Below, piece after piece: positions 42,811 to 50,930 of a DNA stretch of 64,000 bases. The notes beneath the pieces are model-generated. The model ran no database searches. It was not told the DNA's origin and saw only the letters and a program-made list of their open reading frames with translations. The translations under genes and the position numbers were made by a program. The stretch lies in assembly GCA_045222295.1 (NCBI GenBank), contig JBGUXP010000015.1:81763-145762 (forward strand). The letters are read 5' to 3'. Positions within the stretch are counted from its first letter, which is position 1; every line of letters begins with the position of its first letter. The DNA comes from Colimorpha sp045222295. GTDB taxonomy: Bacteria; Bacteroidota; Bacteroidia; Bacteroidales; P3.

Positions 42811-44003
42811 ACCATCTGAGACTAAACCTGTACGACATCTGGGAGGTGCTCAGCGCCGAGGTGCGCCGTGTATTTTCCGACTCCACCGTGCTCCTCATCT
42901 TCTTCATAGCCCCTCTCCTCTACCCTCTCATCTTCTGCTACATGTACCGCACAGAAAATGTACAGGACCTGCCGGTAGCCATTGTCGACGAGGCTGTCTG
43001 CAACGAAAGCAAACGCTTTATCCACAAACTTGACGCCACTCCCGAGATTACGGTGGCCTACAAGTGCTGCAATATGTCGGAAGCCGAAGAACTGCTCAAA
43101 GACAACAAGATTCACGCTATATTTTTCTTTCCAAAAGACTTTTCACAGCGTCTTGCCACCCTGCGCACCGCCCACATAGGCGTCTTTGCCGACATGAGCT
43201 CCTTCTACTACTACAAAGCGGCCCTGCTGGGCTCCAACGCTGTTCTCATTGACGAGATGCACACCATCGAACTGGAGCGCTACGGCATGGAAGGCCTCAC
43301 TGGCGAGGCGGCACGCATACAGATGCAGCCCATCTCCCACGAGGAGATTACTGCCTTCAACCCCACTGGCGGCTACGGCAGCTTCTTCCTCCCCGCACTC
43401 TTCATGCTCGTCATCCACCAGACCCTCTTCCTCGGCATCTGCCTCCTCTGCGGCGATGCAAGGGAAAACCGCCGCTCGCTGCTAATTATCCCAGCGCGAC
43501 TGCGTACCCGAAGCATCCATCGCGTAACCCTCGGCCGCTCCCTCTGTTACCTCCTCATCTACACTCCCCTCATCATCATGACCCTGTGGTTCATCCCTCG
43601 ATGGTTCCAGCTGCCGCAACTGGGCAACCTCTACGACATCATGCTCTTCCTCCTGCCATTCCTGCTGGCGGTCATATTCTTCGCAATGACGATAGGCAAC
43701 ATCTTCGTCCGTCAGAAACTCTCACCCATGCTCTGCTTCGCCTTCTTCAGTCTCGTGCTCTTCTTCCTCTCGGGCATGGTGTGGCCACAATGCAGCATGC
43801 CGCGCATCTGGCTATGGTTCAGCTATCTCTTCCCTTCCACGCCAGGCGTGCAGGGATTCATCAAGATTTCGTCGATGGGAGCCTCAATGTCTGACGTGAG
43901 CCACGAATACCTCACCCTCTGGATCCAGGCGGGAGTCTACTTCATCACCGCCACCTTCTCGCTGCTCCTCATCAAGAAGCTAAAATTTTTCAACGCCAAA
44001 TAA
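42807..44003 (+). CDS. ABC-2 type permease 2
   Basis: A 398-residue paralogue of the previous gene with the same layout: helix near VLLIFFIAPLLYPLIFCYMY, a periplasmic domain and five helices, ending in FFLSGMVWPQCSMPRIWLWFSYLFPSTPGVQGFIKI. The pair probably forms a heterodimer exporting a drug, lipid or metabolite through the HlyD/TolC parts. Adk follows after 3 nt. Confidence 0.9.
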   Translation: MNHLRLNLYDIWEVLSAEVRRVFSDSTVLLIFFIAPLLYPLIFCYMYRTENVQDLPVAIVDEAVCNESKRFIHKLDATPEITVAYKCCNMSEAEELLKDNKIHAIFFFPKDFSQRLATLRTAHIGVFADMSSFYYYKAALLGSNAVLIDEMHTIELERYGMEGLTGEAARIQMQPISHEEITAFNPTGGYGSFFLPALFMLVIHQTLFLGICLLCGDARENRRSLLIIPARLRTRSIHRVTLGRSLCYLLIYTPLIIMTLWFIPRWFQLPQLGNLYDIMLFLLPFLLAVIFFAMTIGNIFVRQKLSPMLCFAFFSLVLFFLSGMVWPQCSMPRIWLWFSYLFPSTPGVQGFIKISSMGASMSDVSHEYLTLWIQAGVYFITATFSLLLIKKLKFFNAK

Positions 44004-44006
44004 ATC

Positions 44007-44651
44007 ATGATTAACATTGTCATTTTCGGCGCCCCCGGTGCCGGCAAGGGTACCCAGGCACAGCTCCTGGCAGAAAAATACGACTTCTTGCACATCTCCA
44101 CCGGCGACCTGCTGCGCCAGGAGGTAGCACTCGAAACCCCTATGGGTCTTCGCGCCAAAGCCATTATGAACCGTGGTGACCTTGTGGGCGACGACATCGT
44201 TGTGGCACTGCTGGCCCGTGCCCTTGCCAACCGGTCGACTCTCCCCAACCCCGAGGCCGCCGTCGACCCTTGGGACCGCGAACTCCATGGTGAACCCCAC
44301 CGCCCCGAAGGGTGCATCATCGACGGCTTCCCAAGAACCGTGCAGCAAGCTCAAACATTGGAATTCCTGTTCGGAAAACTAAAAAGAAAAATCGACTGCA
44401 TCATCGCCATTGACGTGCCACGCGAAGAGTTGGTGCGCCGCATCCACGAACGCGCAGCCATTTCCGGCCGTGCCGACGACACCGAGGAGGTCATCCGCCA
44501 CCGCATCGAGCTCTACGACCAGCAGACCCAGCCCGTGCTCGACTACTACCGTGTCTCGGGAATGCTCATCACCGTCGACGGTAGCGGCGAGATTGCCGAA
44601 ACCAACGGTCGCATCTGCCAGACGCTCAACAGGGTGATGCACCTCGGCTAA
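44007..44651 (+). CDS. adk: Adenylate kinase
   Basis: A 214-residue enzyme balancing AMP, ADP and ATP. P-loop GAPGAGKGTQAQ (8-19), AMP-site ISTGDLLRQEV, and IIDGFPRTVQQAQTL are complete; the short LID (AAISGRADDT) lacks zinc cysteines. Residues about 77-100 (STLPNPEAAVDPWDREL and on) are an extra loop not seen in typical Bacteroidales Adk. The final 4 nt overlap the convergent terC stop. Confidence 0.94.
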   Translation: MINIVIFGAPGAGKGTQAQLLAEKYDFLHISTGDLLRQEVALETPMGLRAKAIMNRGDLVGDDIVVALLARALANRSTLPNPEAAVDPWDRELHGEPHRPEGCIIDGFPRTVQQAQTLEFLFGKLKRKIDCIIAIDVPREELVRRIHERAAISGRADDTEEVIRHRIELYDQQTQPVLDYYRVSGMLITVDGSGEIAETNGRICQTLNRVMHLG

Positions 44652-45610
44652 GCCTCCGGCTTCTTTATCATCATACTAAACAAAACGCTCAACAGCAGTA
44701 TTCCCAGAATCACTGCCAGGGATATCAGTGTCGGAATCTCCCATCCGAAGAACTCGCCACCAATCATCTTCACACCAATAAAAGTCAGCAGCACGCCTAA
44801 ACCGTAGTGCAACAACCAGAAGCGGTCGGCCACATCGCTGATGAGGAAAAAGAGCGATCGCAAGCCCATGATGGCGAAGATATTGGAAGTGTAGACAATC
44901 ACAGGGTTCTTTGTCACCGAGAAGACCGCGGGGATGGAGTCGACAGCAAAGATAACATCCGAGAACTCAATGACCAGCAGCACCAGGAAGAGAGGCGTCA
45001 GCTTGCCAGCATGGAAAAAGTCGTGCCCATGGCTCTCCTTCGTCACAGGGAAATATTTGGAGGCAAAACGGACAACGGGATGGTTCTCGGTCTCAATCTG
45101 CTCATCGCCCTTGTCGAGGAACATCTTCACACCGCTGTAGACTAGTATCGCCCCGAAGACCGCCAGCAGCCAGGCGAACTGCGTCACCAGAGCCCCTAAG
45201 GCAAAGATGAAGATGAAGCGCAGCACGATGGCTCCAAAGATACCCCAGAAAAGGACCCTATGGTAGTACTCCTTACGGATGCCGAAGGAGACGAAAATCA
45301 TTATCATCACGAAAATGTTGTCTATCGAGAGACTCTCCTCGAGGAAATAACCGGCGAGGAACTCGGAGACCATCTCGCCACGGTAGGCCTTGAGGTCGGC
45401 GACACCCTCGGTGGGAGGCATCATCCAGTCGCCGAAGAAGTAGACCAATATGGCGAAAGCCATCGCCATCCCTACCCAGATGCCCGTCCACATGGCTGCC
45501 TCCTTCACCCCTACCACCTTGTCCTTCTTGTGGAACACAAAAAGGTCCAGCAGCAGCATCGCCACCACGAAGACCATAAACATCCCGAAAAACAATCCGT
45601 TCATATACAA
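44648..45610 (-). CDS. TerC-family integral membrane protein
   Basis: A 320-residue protein with about nine transmembrane helices. LLDLFVFHKKDKVVGVKEA at the start, SLSIDNIFVMIMIF and VIEFSDVIFAVDSIPAVFSVTKNP are the TerC core with acidic residues in the membrane, thought to handle metal ions, for example Mn2+ export. The actual ion is unknown. It is divergent from the chrA pair across a 47-nt gap with a perfect 13-bp inverted repeat. Confidence 0.92.
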   Translation of the reverse strand: MYMNGLFFGMFMVFVVAMLLLDLFVFHKKDKVVGVKEAAMWTGIWVGMAMAFAILVYFFGDWMMPPTEGVADLKAYRGEMVSEFLAGYFLEESLSIDNIFVMIMIFVSFGIRKEYYHRVLFWGIFGAIVLRFIFIFALGALVTQFAWLLAVFGAILVYSGVKMFLDKGDEQIETENHPVVRFASKYFPVTKESHGHDFFHAGKLTPLFLVLLVIEFSDVIFAVDSIPAVFSVTKNPVIVYTSNIFAIMGLRSLFFLISDVADRFWLLHYGLGVLLTFIGVKMIGGEFFGWEIPTLISLAVILGILLLSVLFSMMIKKPEA

Positions 45611-45620
45611 TAATATTCTT

Positions 45621-45658
45621 TTGTAGTCGTTTTAGTATAAAAGAGAAAACGACTACAA
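45621..45658. promoter_or_regulatory. 13-bp inverted repeat between terC and chrA
   Basis: TTGTAGTCGTTTT and AAAACGACTACAA are perfect inverted repeats with a 12-nt centre. They fill most of the divergent gap, and the right arm ends on the A of the chrA ATG. It may be an operator for a shared regulator, or an RNA hairpin at the chrA start. No regulator gene is adjacent. Confidence 0.65.
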
Positions 45659-46206
45659 TGCCAAAATATTGCGACCTGTTCATAACTTTTTTCAAAATCG
45701 GCACCTTCACCATCGGTGGGGGCTACGCCATGATACCGCTGATGCAACGCGAGGTCGTGGAGCGCAGAAAATGGCTGAGCGAGGAGGAGTTTCTTGACAT
45801 TATGGCGCTGTCACAAGCAATGCCAGGAGTGTTCGCAGTGAATATGGCCACTCTTGTGGGGCATCGTCAACGTGGCTTCTGGGGAAGCGTAGCCGCCATC
45901 CTTGGCAATATCTTGATGCCTGTTCTCTTCATCCTTCTCATTGCCATATTCTTCCGCCAGTTTCGCGACAACGAGGTGGTGGAGCGCATCTTCATGGGCA
46001 TCCGTCCCGCTGTCGTAGCTCTCATCGCCGCTCCAGTCTTCATGCTTGCCCGTAAGGCAGGTGTCACGCTTCGTAATATCTGGATACCTGTTCTTTCCGC
46101 ACTGTTAATTTGGCTTCTCGGTGTCAGTCCCGTCCTTGTCATCCTCCTCGCCGCCCTGTTAGGCTATCTCTACTCGCTATTCACTAAATCAACGTCAAAC
46201 ACTTAA
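45658..46206 (+). CDS. Chromate transporter ChrA-family half protein 1
   Basis: A 182-residue protein with the CHR domain: FFKIGTFTIGGGYAMIPLMQREVVERRKWLSEEEFLDIMALSQAMPGVFAVNMATLVGHRQRG. Half-size CHR proteins work as pairs; chromate efflux is known for some, and other anion roles are possible. The second half follows after 10 nt. The ATG sits at the end of the inverted repeat shared with terC. Confidence 0.9.
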   Translation: MPKYCDLFITFFKIGTFTIGGGYAMIPLMQREVVERRKWLSEEEFLDIMALSQAMPGVFAVNMATLVGHRQRGFWGSVAAILGNILMPVLFILLIAIFFRQFRDNEVVERIFMGIRPAVVALIAAPVFMLARKAGVTLRNIWIPVLSALLIWLLGVSPVLVILLAALLGYLYSLFTKSTSNT

Positions 46207-46216
46207 CTCCCACACC

Positions 46217-46801
46217 ATGCTTTTCCTCGAGCTCTTCTACACGTTTCTACTTATCGGAGCATTCACCTTTGGTGGGGGCTACTCGATGATAGCGCTCATC
46301 CAGGAGCAAGTGGTGGAACAGCATGGATGGCTAAACTTGCAGGAATTCACTGACATTGTAGCCATCAGCCAGATGACCCCGGGGCCTGTCGGCATCAACA
46401 CCGCCACCTATGCTGGCTACACTGCCGTGGTCAATGCCGGCTATCCCGACTGGATGGCCGTCGGAGGAGCCACGTTGGCATCGCTGGCCGTCATCATCAT
46501 TCCTGTGATGCTAATACTCATCGTAAGCCGATGGCTGCTTCATCGATTGGATAACCCAAACATTTCTATCATATTCCGTACCCTGCGGCTCGCAGTGGTA
46601 GGACTCATCGCCGCCGCCGCCCTCCAACTCATGCCCGCGGCGGTCACCCCCACCCTTGTCGGAGCAATCTTCAGTTTAATAATCTTCCTCGCTGTCTTTT
46701 TGCTTTCCATCAATAAAATGAAGAAACCAAAATTCAGAATTCTGAATTCTCCCATTTTCCTCATCCTCCTTTCCGGCCTCGTCGGCCTCCTCCTCTACTG
46801 A
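46217..46801 (+). CDS. Chromate transporter ChrA-family half protein 2
   Basis: A 194-residue CHR-domain partner: FLLIGAFTFGGGYSMIALIQEQVVEQHGWLNLQEFTDIVAISQMTPGPVGINTATYAGY. The conserved FGGGY and PGP motifs are intact. Near the C-terminus, KKPKFRILNSP is encoded around a perfect 18-nt palindrome. Confidence 0.9.
   Translation: MLFLELFYTFLLIGAFTFGGGYSMIALIQEQVVEQHGWLNLQEFTDIVAISQMTPGPVGINTATYAGYTAVVNAGYPDWMAVGGATLASLAVIIIPVMLILIVSRWLLHRLDNPNISIIFRTLRLAVVGLIAAAALQLMPAAVTPTLVGAIFSLIIFLAVFLLSINKMKKPKFRILNSPIFLILLSGLVGLLLY
46731..46748. repeat. Perfect 18-nt palindrome in chrA 2
   Basis: AATTCAGAATTCTGAATT, encoding part of KFRILNS between the last two hydrophobic segments. Probably one of the word-type repeats. 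Confidence 0.5.
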
Positions 46802-46943
46802 CCTTTCCTCATACCATTTTTCCTAATATTATAGTTGAAAGTACAGAAAAAATGGACGCATGACTTTTTCCCCATCACATGCCGTAAATCGGAGACCATC
46901 CCGCAAGAAAAGTGGTGACAATACGATAACATCCTTAAAAGAA

Positions 46944-46988
46944 AAATAGGCGGCGCTTCTCTCAGCATGGCTGATGCGCCGCCTATTT
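46944..46988. terminator. Strong hairpin downstream of chrA
   Basis: Perfect 13-bp arms AAATAGGCGGCGC/GCGCCGCCTATTT with a 19-nt loop containing CAGC-ATG-GCTG. It is 143 nt past the chrA stop, flanked by A-rich and T-rich ends, and could terminate in either direction. Confidence 0.55.
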
Positions 46989-47093
46989 ATCTATCTTTAC
47001 TGTAAGGAATCCTTACAAGGCAGAATAGAAAGACTATTTCTAAGTAATTTTCAATACATTACACCATACACTAAACAGTTGTTAAAAAAAAGT

Positions 47094-47125
47094 TTTGGTA
47101 AAACCATTTTTTTTTCCTACCTTTG
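47094..47125 (+). promoter_or_regulatory. buk promoter
   Basis: TTTG (47094-47097), 20 nt, TACCTTTG (47118-47125), 39 nt before the ATG. Confidence 0.88.
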
Positions 47126-47164
47126 CACTTTGGAAATTTTGATAATAATAATCTAATAAATAGT

Positions 47165-48259
47165 ATGATGAATAACAAGAAGTACACGCTGGTAATCAAT
47201 CCTGGTGCCACATCGACCAAAGCCGCCATCTACGAGGGCGAGACCGAAGTTTTCACCGAGAACCTCTCCCACCCCATCGAGGAGATTCAGAAGTTTAAAG
47301 AAGTAGCGGACCAGTTCGACTACCGCAAGACCGCCATCCTCGACATGGTGAAGCGCCACGGCGTGAGCACCGACGAGATTGCCGTCGTCATGGGTCGCGG
47401 CGGCCTGACCCGCCCCTGCGAGAGCGGCTGCTACCGCGTCAACGACCTCATGAAGGAGGAGTGCCACGCTGGTATCCAGGGTAAGCATGCCTGCAACCTC
47501 GGTGCCCTTATCAGCGATGCCATCGCCAGCGAGATCGGTCTCGACTGCGCCTATATCGCCGACCCCGGCATCGTGGACGAGCGTCCCGAATACGCCAAAA
47601 TCAGCGGCCACCCTGAATTCGACCTCGATCCCAACCGCGAGGGTGTCATCTGGCACTGCCTGAACCAAAAGATGACCGCCAAGCTCTATGCTCGTGAGCT
47701 CGGCAAGCACTATGAAGATCTCAACCTCATCATCGCCCACATGGGTGGTGGCGTGAGCGTCGGCGTGCACCAGCACGGCCGCTGCGTGGAGGTCAACCGC
47801 GCCCTCTGCGGCCTCGGTGCCTTCTCCCCCACCCGTTGCGGCAGCATCAACGCCTCGAAGCTCATCGAGGTGGCCTGCAGCGGCAAATACGATGAAGCCA
47901 AACTGAAGAAGATGGTCACCGCCGAAGGCGGTTTCGTGGCCTACCTGGGTACCAACGACGCCTACGAGGTGGAGAAGAAAGCCCTCGCCGGCGACGAGAA
48001 GTGCAAACTCCTTGTGGATGCCTTCACCTACCAGGTCTCGATGGAGATCAGCCGTCTGGCCGCCGTGGTCAACGGCAAGGTCGATGCCATTCTCCTCACT
48101 GGCGGTATCGCCTATAGTAAGCCCTGGATGGCTATGATTGAGGAGCGCGTGGGTTGGATTGCCCCCGTGAAGATCTACAAGGGAGAGAACGAGATGTTGG
48201 CCCTCGCCATCTGCGGCAAGGAAGTGCTCGACGGCGTGCAGGTGAAAGAGTATAAATAA
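47165..48259 (+). CDS. buk: Butyrate kinase
   Basis: A 364-residue ASKHA-fold acyl kinase. VINPGATSTKAAIYEG is the phosphate-1 loop, VVMGRGGLTRPCESGCYRVND and LIIAHMGGGVSVGVHQHGRCVEVN the central motifs and LLTGGIAYSKPWMAMI the adenosine loop, which match Buk more than acetate kinase. It converts butyryl (or branched acyl) phosphate to acid plus ATP. The partner phosphotransbutyrylase gene is not in the window. Two tandem ATGs (47165, 47168) are possible. It starts a plus operon to 50743. Confidence 0.92.
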   Translation: MMNNKKYTLVINPGATSTKAAIYEGETEVFTENLSHPIEEIQKFKEVADQFDYRKTAILDMVKRHGVSTDEIAVVMGRGGLTRPCESGCYRVNDLMKEECHAGIQGKHACNLGALISDAIASEIGLDCAYIADPGIVDERPEYAKISGHPEFDLDPNREGVIWHCLNQKMTAKLYARELGKHYEDLNLIIAHMGGGVSVGVHQHGRCVEVNRALCGLGAFSPTRCGSINASKLIEVACSGKYDEAKLKKMVTAEGGFVAYLGTNDAYEVEKKALAGDEKCKLLVDAFTYQVSMEISRLAAVVNGKVDAILLTGGIAYSKPWMAMIEERVGWIAPVKIYKGENEMLALAICGKEVLDGVQVKEYK

Positions 48260-48288
48260 ACAATTTAAGTAGACAGTAGTTACGACAG

Positions 48289-49050
48289 ATGAAGAAAGTC
48301 TTTATTGTGCTGGCGGCATGTGCCGTCGGAGTGAGTGTGTCGGCTCAGGAAGTGACTATCAAGAAGGGCAAGGTTACGATGACCGAGGCCCAGTACAATG
48401 AACTGAAAGCAAAGGCCGAGGCCTACGACCGCCTGACTGCCGGTCCTGCGACCTTCAACGATTCGGCCTCCTACGCCATCGGGCGCGATATCTTCAAGCA
48501 GTGGGATGCCCAGCAACTGGGTATCAACGGCAAGATGGCTGGCTTGGCCATGCAGGAATGCGCCACCGCCAAGAGCCGCCTCAACGACCAGCAGGCTATG
48601 CCGCTGCTGCAGCGTTTCCAGCAGGAGTTCGAGCTGCGCCAGAATGCCGGTGCCCGCGAGAATATTGAGAAGGGCGAGAAGTACATGCAGGAAATCAGCA
48701 ACAACAAGTCGGTCTACACCACCAAGAGCGGACTAAAATACCGCCGCCTGCAAGAGGGCAACGGAAAGCACCCCACCGCCACCGACCGTGTGAAGGTGCA
48801 CTACACCGGCAAGCTGATAGACGGCAAGGTGTTCGACAGCAGTGTCGAACGCGGTGCCCCATTGACCTTCCCGCTGAACCAGGTCATTCCCGGTTGGACC
48901 GAAGGACTGCAGCTGATGGACGAGGGTTCAAAGTATATCCTCTATGTGCCCTACAACCTGGGCTATGGCACCCGCGACATGGGCAACATTCCTGCGGGCT
49001 CCACCCTTATCTTCGAGGTCGAGTTGCTGGAAATCAATCCTGCTGAATGA
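48289..49050 (+). CDS. FKBP-type peptidyl-prolyl isomerase, Mip/FkpA-like
   Basis: A 253-residue exported protein (signal MKKVFIVLAACAVGVSVSAQ). A helical dimerisation region (NIEKGEKYMQEISNNKSVYTTKSGLKYR) precedes the FKBP domain: DRVKVHYTGKLIDGKVFDSSVERG, LNQVIPGWTEGLQLM and YGTRDMGNIPAGSTLIFEVELL. It helps fold periplasmic proteins. The stop overlaps the aroC start by ATGA. Confidence 0.93.
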   Translation: MKKVFIVLAACAVGVSVSAQEVTIKKGKVTMTEAQYNELKAKAEAYDRLTAGPATFNDSASYAIGRDIFKQWDAQQLGINGKMAGLAMQECATAKSRLNDQQAMPLLQRFQQEFELRQNAGARENIEKGEKYMQEISNNKSVYTTKSGLKYRRLQEGNGKHPTATDRVKVHYTGKLIDGKVFDSSVERGAPLTFPLNQVIPGWTEGLQLMDEGSKYILYVPYNLGYGTRDMGNIPAGSTLIFEVELLEINPAE

Positions 49051-49955
49051 ACACCTTCGGCACACGATTCAGACTGACCACCTACGGCGAGTCCCACGGA
49101 CTCGCCGTAGGTGGCATTATAGACGGCTGCCCCGCGAGGGTGAAGCTCGACATGGAGGCTATACATGCCGACCTGACACGTCGTCGCCACGGCGCTGCCC
49201 GCCAGGAGGAAGACGAGGTGGAGTGGCTGTCGGGAATTAAAGACGGGATTACCCTCGGAACACCCATTGCCTTCGCCATCAGAAACAAGAACACCCACTC
49301 GGAGGACTATGACGTCCTTGCCGACTGCTACCGACCGGGGCACGCCGACTACACATACCAAGAGAAATACGGCATCCGCGACCATCGTGGCGGCGGCCGC
49401 TCGTCGGCCCGTGAGACGGTGGCCCGCGTGGTTGCCGGTGCCATCGCCAAGCAGGTGATAGCCCCTGTGGAGATTCACGCCGAGGTGGAAGAGATAGGTC
49501 CCGAGGCCGAAAATGACACCCGCGGCGGTATCGTGAGTTGCCGCATCACAGGGCTTCCCGCCGGTGTAGGCGACCCCGTCTTCGGCAAACTGAACGCCAC
49601 GCTGGCACAGGCCATGATGAGCATCCCATCGGCCATAGGATTCGAGATGGGGAGCGGGTTTGAGGCCGCAAGGATGAAAGGAAGCGAGTATATCGACCGG
49701 TGGAACAGCCCCACCTCCACCCAGACCAACCATTGCGGAGGCGTGCAAGGAGGAATCAGCAACGGCATGCCGGTGGAGTTCCGTGTGGCCTTCCACCCTG
49801 TTGTCTCCCTCCCTCACCCTGTAGAATGCCTCACCGAGGATGGCGGTCTGCGCACAGTAACCATCGGCGGCAGGCACGACCGCGCCCATGTCCTCCGCAC
49901 TCCCGTCATCGTCGAAGCCATGGCGGCACTAACAATAGCAAATTATATGATATGA
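49047..49955 (+). CDS. aroC: Chorismate synthase, internally short
   Basis: A 302-residue FMN-dependent enzyme that makes chorismate from EPSP. Conserved residues are in place: TYGESHGLAVGG, YRPGHADYTYQ, RGGGRSSARETVARVVAGAIA, NHCGGVQGGISNGM and GRHDRAHVLRTPV. Typical AroC is about 355-361 residues. The shortfall is mostly a segment of roughly 35-40 residues missing between EEIGPEA and the GGIVSC strand, with the frame kept. Activity is likely but not certain. It overlaps both neighbours by ATGA. Confidence 0.9.
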   Translation: MNTFGTRFRLTTYGESHGLAVGGIIDGCPARVKLDMEAIHADLTRRRHGAARQEEDEVEWLSGIKDGITLGTPIAFAIRNKNTHSEDYDVLADCYRPGHADYTYQEKYGIRDHRGGGRSSARETVARVVAGAIAKQVIAPVEIHAEVEEIGPEAENDTRGGIVSCRITGLPAGVGDPVFGKLNATLAQAMMSIPSAIGFEMGSGFEAARMKGSEYIDRWNSPTSTQTNHCGGVQGGISNGMPVEFRVAFHPVVSLPHPVECLTEDGGLRTVTIGGRHDRAHVLRTPVIVEAMAALTIANYMI

Positions 49956-50743
49956 AAAAAGCAACATTATTGCCGGCGGGACGCCGGCGTTCCATTTTAT
50001 TAGCCTGCCTCCTGATGCTGGTGGCCAGCAGTTGCAAGCATGACGGTTTTACCATCGAAGGCACCATTGAAGGAGGTGAGGGACAGACCCTCTGGCTGGA
50101 GGAGATTGCTCCGGAAGGACCAATGTTCATCGACTCCATTCATTTGGACGACAACGGACATTTCAAATACCACTACAATCCACCCTATCGCAGTCTCTAC
50201 AACCTGCACACCACAGAGAACAACTACATCGTGACGTTGCCCGCCAATGGCGAGACGGTGGAGGTGACGGGAAAGTACGAGAACCTCTCGTTGACCTACA
50301 ATGTGAAGGGGTCGCCCGAGAGCATCCTGCTGTGGCAGCTGCAGCAGTACACCAACGACGGGTCGAAGATTCTGTATGCGCTGGTAGACTCGGTAAACAG
50401 TTACGAGGCACAGCTGGCAGCAGGCATCGTCAACCAGGCCACCTACGACCAGCTGAAGGCGGCCACCGACTCAGTCTACCATGCGGCCTTTGTGGAGCAG
50501 CAGGAGTACATCTGCCGCTTTGTGGAGGAGAACGCCGGCTCGCTGTCGACGTTGATAGCACTCTACAAGCCTTTCAACAACCGCGCACTCATCGACCCGC
50601 GCGACCCCGCAAGCATCGACTACTACGACATGGTGCTCCATGGGCTGGAGGAGAAACTGCCCGACAATCCCCACACGCTGCATTTCAAAAACACCACGGA
50701 ACACCTGCGGAGCGCCCTGGCGCGGCAGCAGGAGAATGAATAA
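49952..50743 (+). CDS. DUF4369-like lipoprotein
   Basis: A 263-residue lipoprotein: lipobox VASSC after LLACLLML, then DGFTIEGTIEGGEGQTLWLEEIAPEGPMFIDSIHLDDNGHF, a DUF4369-like beta domain found at the N-terminus of Bacteroidetes thioredoxin-like proteins. No thioredoxin domain follows; the rest is helical. The n-region of the signal peptide (LPAGRRRS) is encoded by a GCCGGCG palindrome. Function unknown. Confidence 0.8.
   Translation: MKKATLLPAGRRRSILLACLLMLVASSCKHDGFTIEGTIEGGEGQTLWLEEIAPEGPMFIDSIHLDDNGHFKYHYNPPYRSLYNLHTTENNYIVTLPANGETVEVTGKYENLSLTYNVKGSPESILLWQLQQYTNDGSKILYALVDSVNSYEAQLAAGIVNQATYDQLKAATDSVYHAAFVEQQEYICRFVEENAGSLSTLIALYKPFNNRALIDPRDPASIDYYDMVLHGLEEKLPDNPHTLHFKNTTEHLRSALARQQENE
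49971..49996. repeat. GCCGGCG palindrome family, copy 2 (in a signal peptide)
   Basis: GCCGGCG-GGA-CGCCGGC then GTTCCATTTTATT. It is in frame in the n-region of the lipoprotein signal peptide. Copy 1 is at 16846. Confidence 0.78.
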
Positions 50744-50759
50744 AATGCTAACAATCAGC

Positions 50760-50880
50760 CTTCGACAGGTATCTCCTCTGTACATGCTCTATACTTCCTC
50801 TGTACATGCTCTGTAGATGCTCTGTATAGGATACAGAGGAAGTTCTGAGGATATATAGTTGACAGGTTGATAGGTTGAGC
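50760..50880. repeat. CTCTGTACATG word repeats, intergenic
   Basis: TCCTCTGTACATGCTCTATA, CCTCTGTACATGCTCTGTAG and ATGCTCTGTATAGGATACAGAG occur in tandem, then TTGACAGGTTGATAGGTTGAG. The end CTCTGTAT/ATACAGAG can form a hairpin. It lies between the lipoprotein stop and the terminator. Confidence 0.65.
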
Positions 50881-50895
50881 TGGAAGAAGCTAAAA

Positions 50896-50927
50896 AAAAA
50901 TCCCGAAGCTAGCGCTTCGGGATTTTT
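50896..50927. terminator. Bidirectional terminator
   Basis: A 14-bp stem AAAAATCCCGAAGC/GCTTCGGGATTTTT with a 4-nt loop and A/T runs on both sides, between the convergent lipoprotein and CoA-transferase genes. Confidence 0.9.
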
Positions 50928-50930
50928 CTT

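Larger units (their letters stand above)
46802..47164. other. Intergenic region chrA-buk, 363 nt
   Basis: It contains a strong hairpin (46944-46988) and the buk promoter (47094-47125). The rest is AT-rich without coding potential. Confidence 0.6.

Noticed and set aside
46944..46988. Riboswitch upstream of buk
   Set aside because: The hairpin lies upstream of the buk promoter, so it is not in the buk transcript, and no known riboswitch motif is visible.
49047..49955. aroC as a frameshifted pseudogene
   Set aside because: The frame is continuous, all catalytic motifs are present and both ends overlap neighbours by ATGA, so an in-frame internal deletion is more likely.
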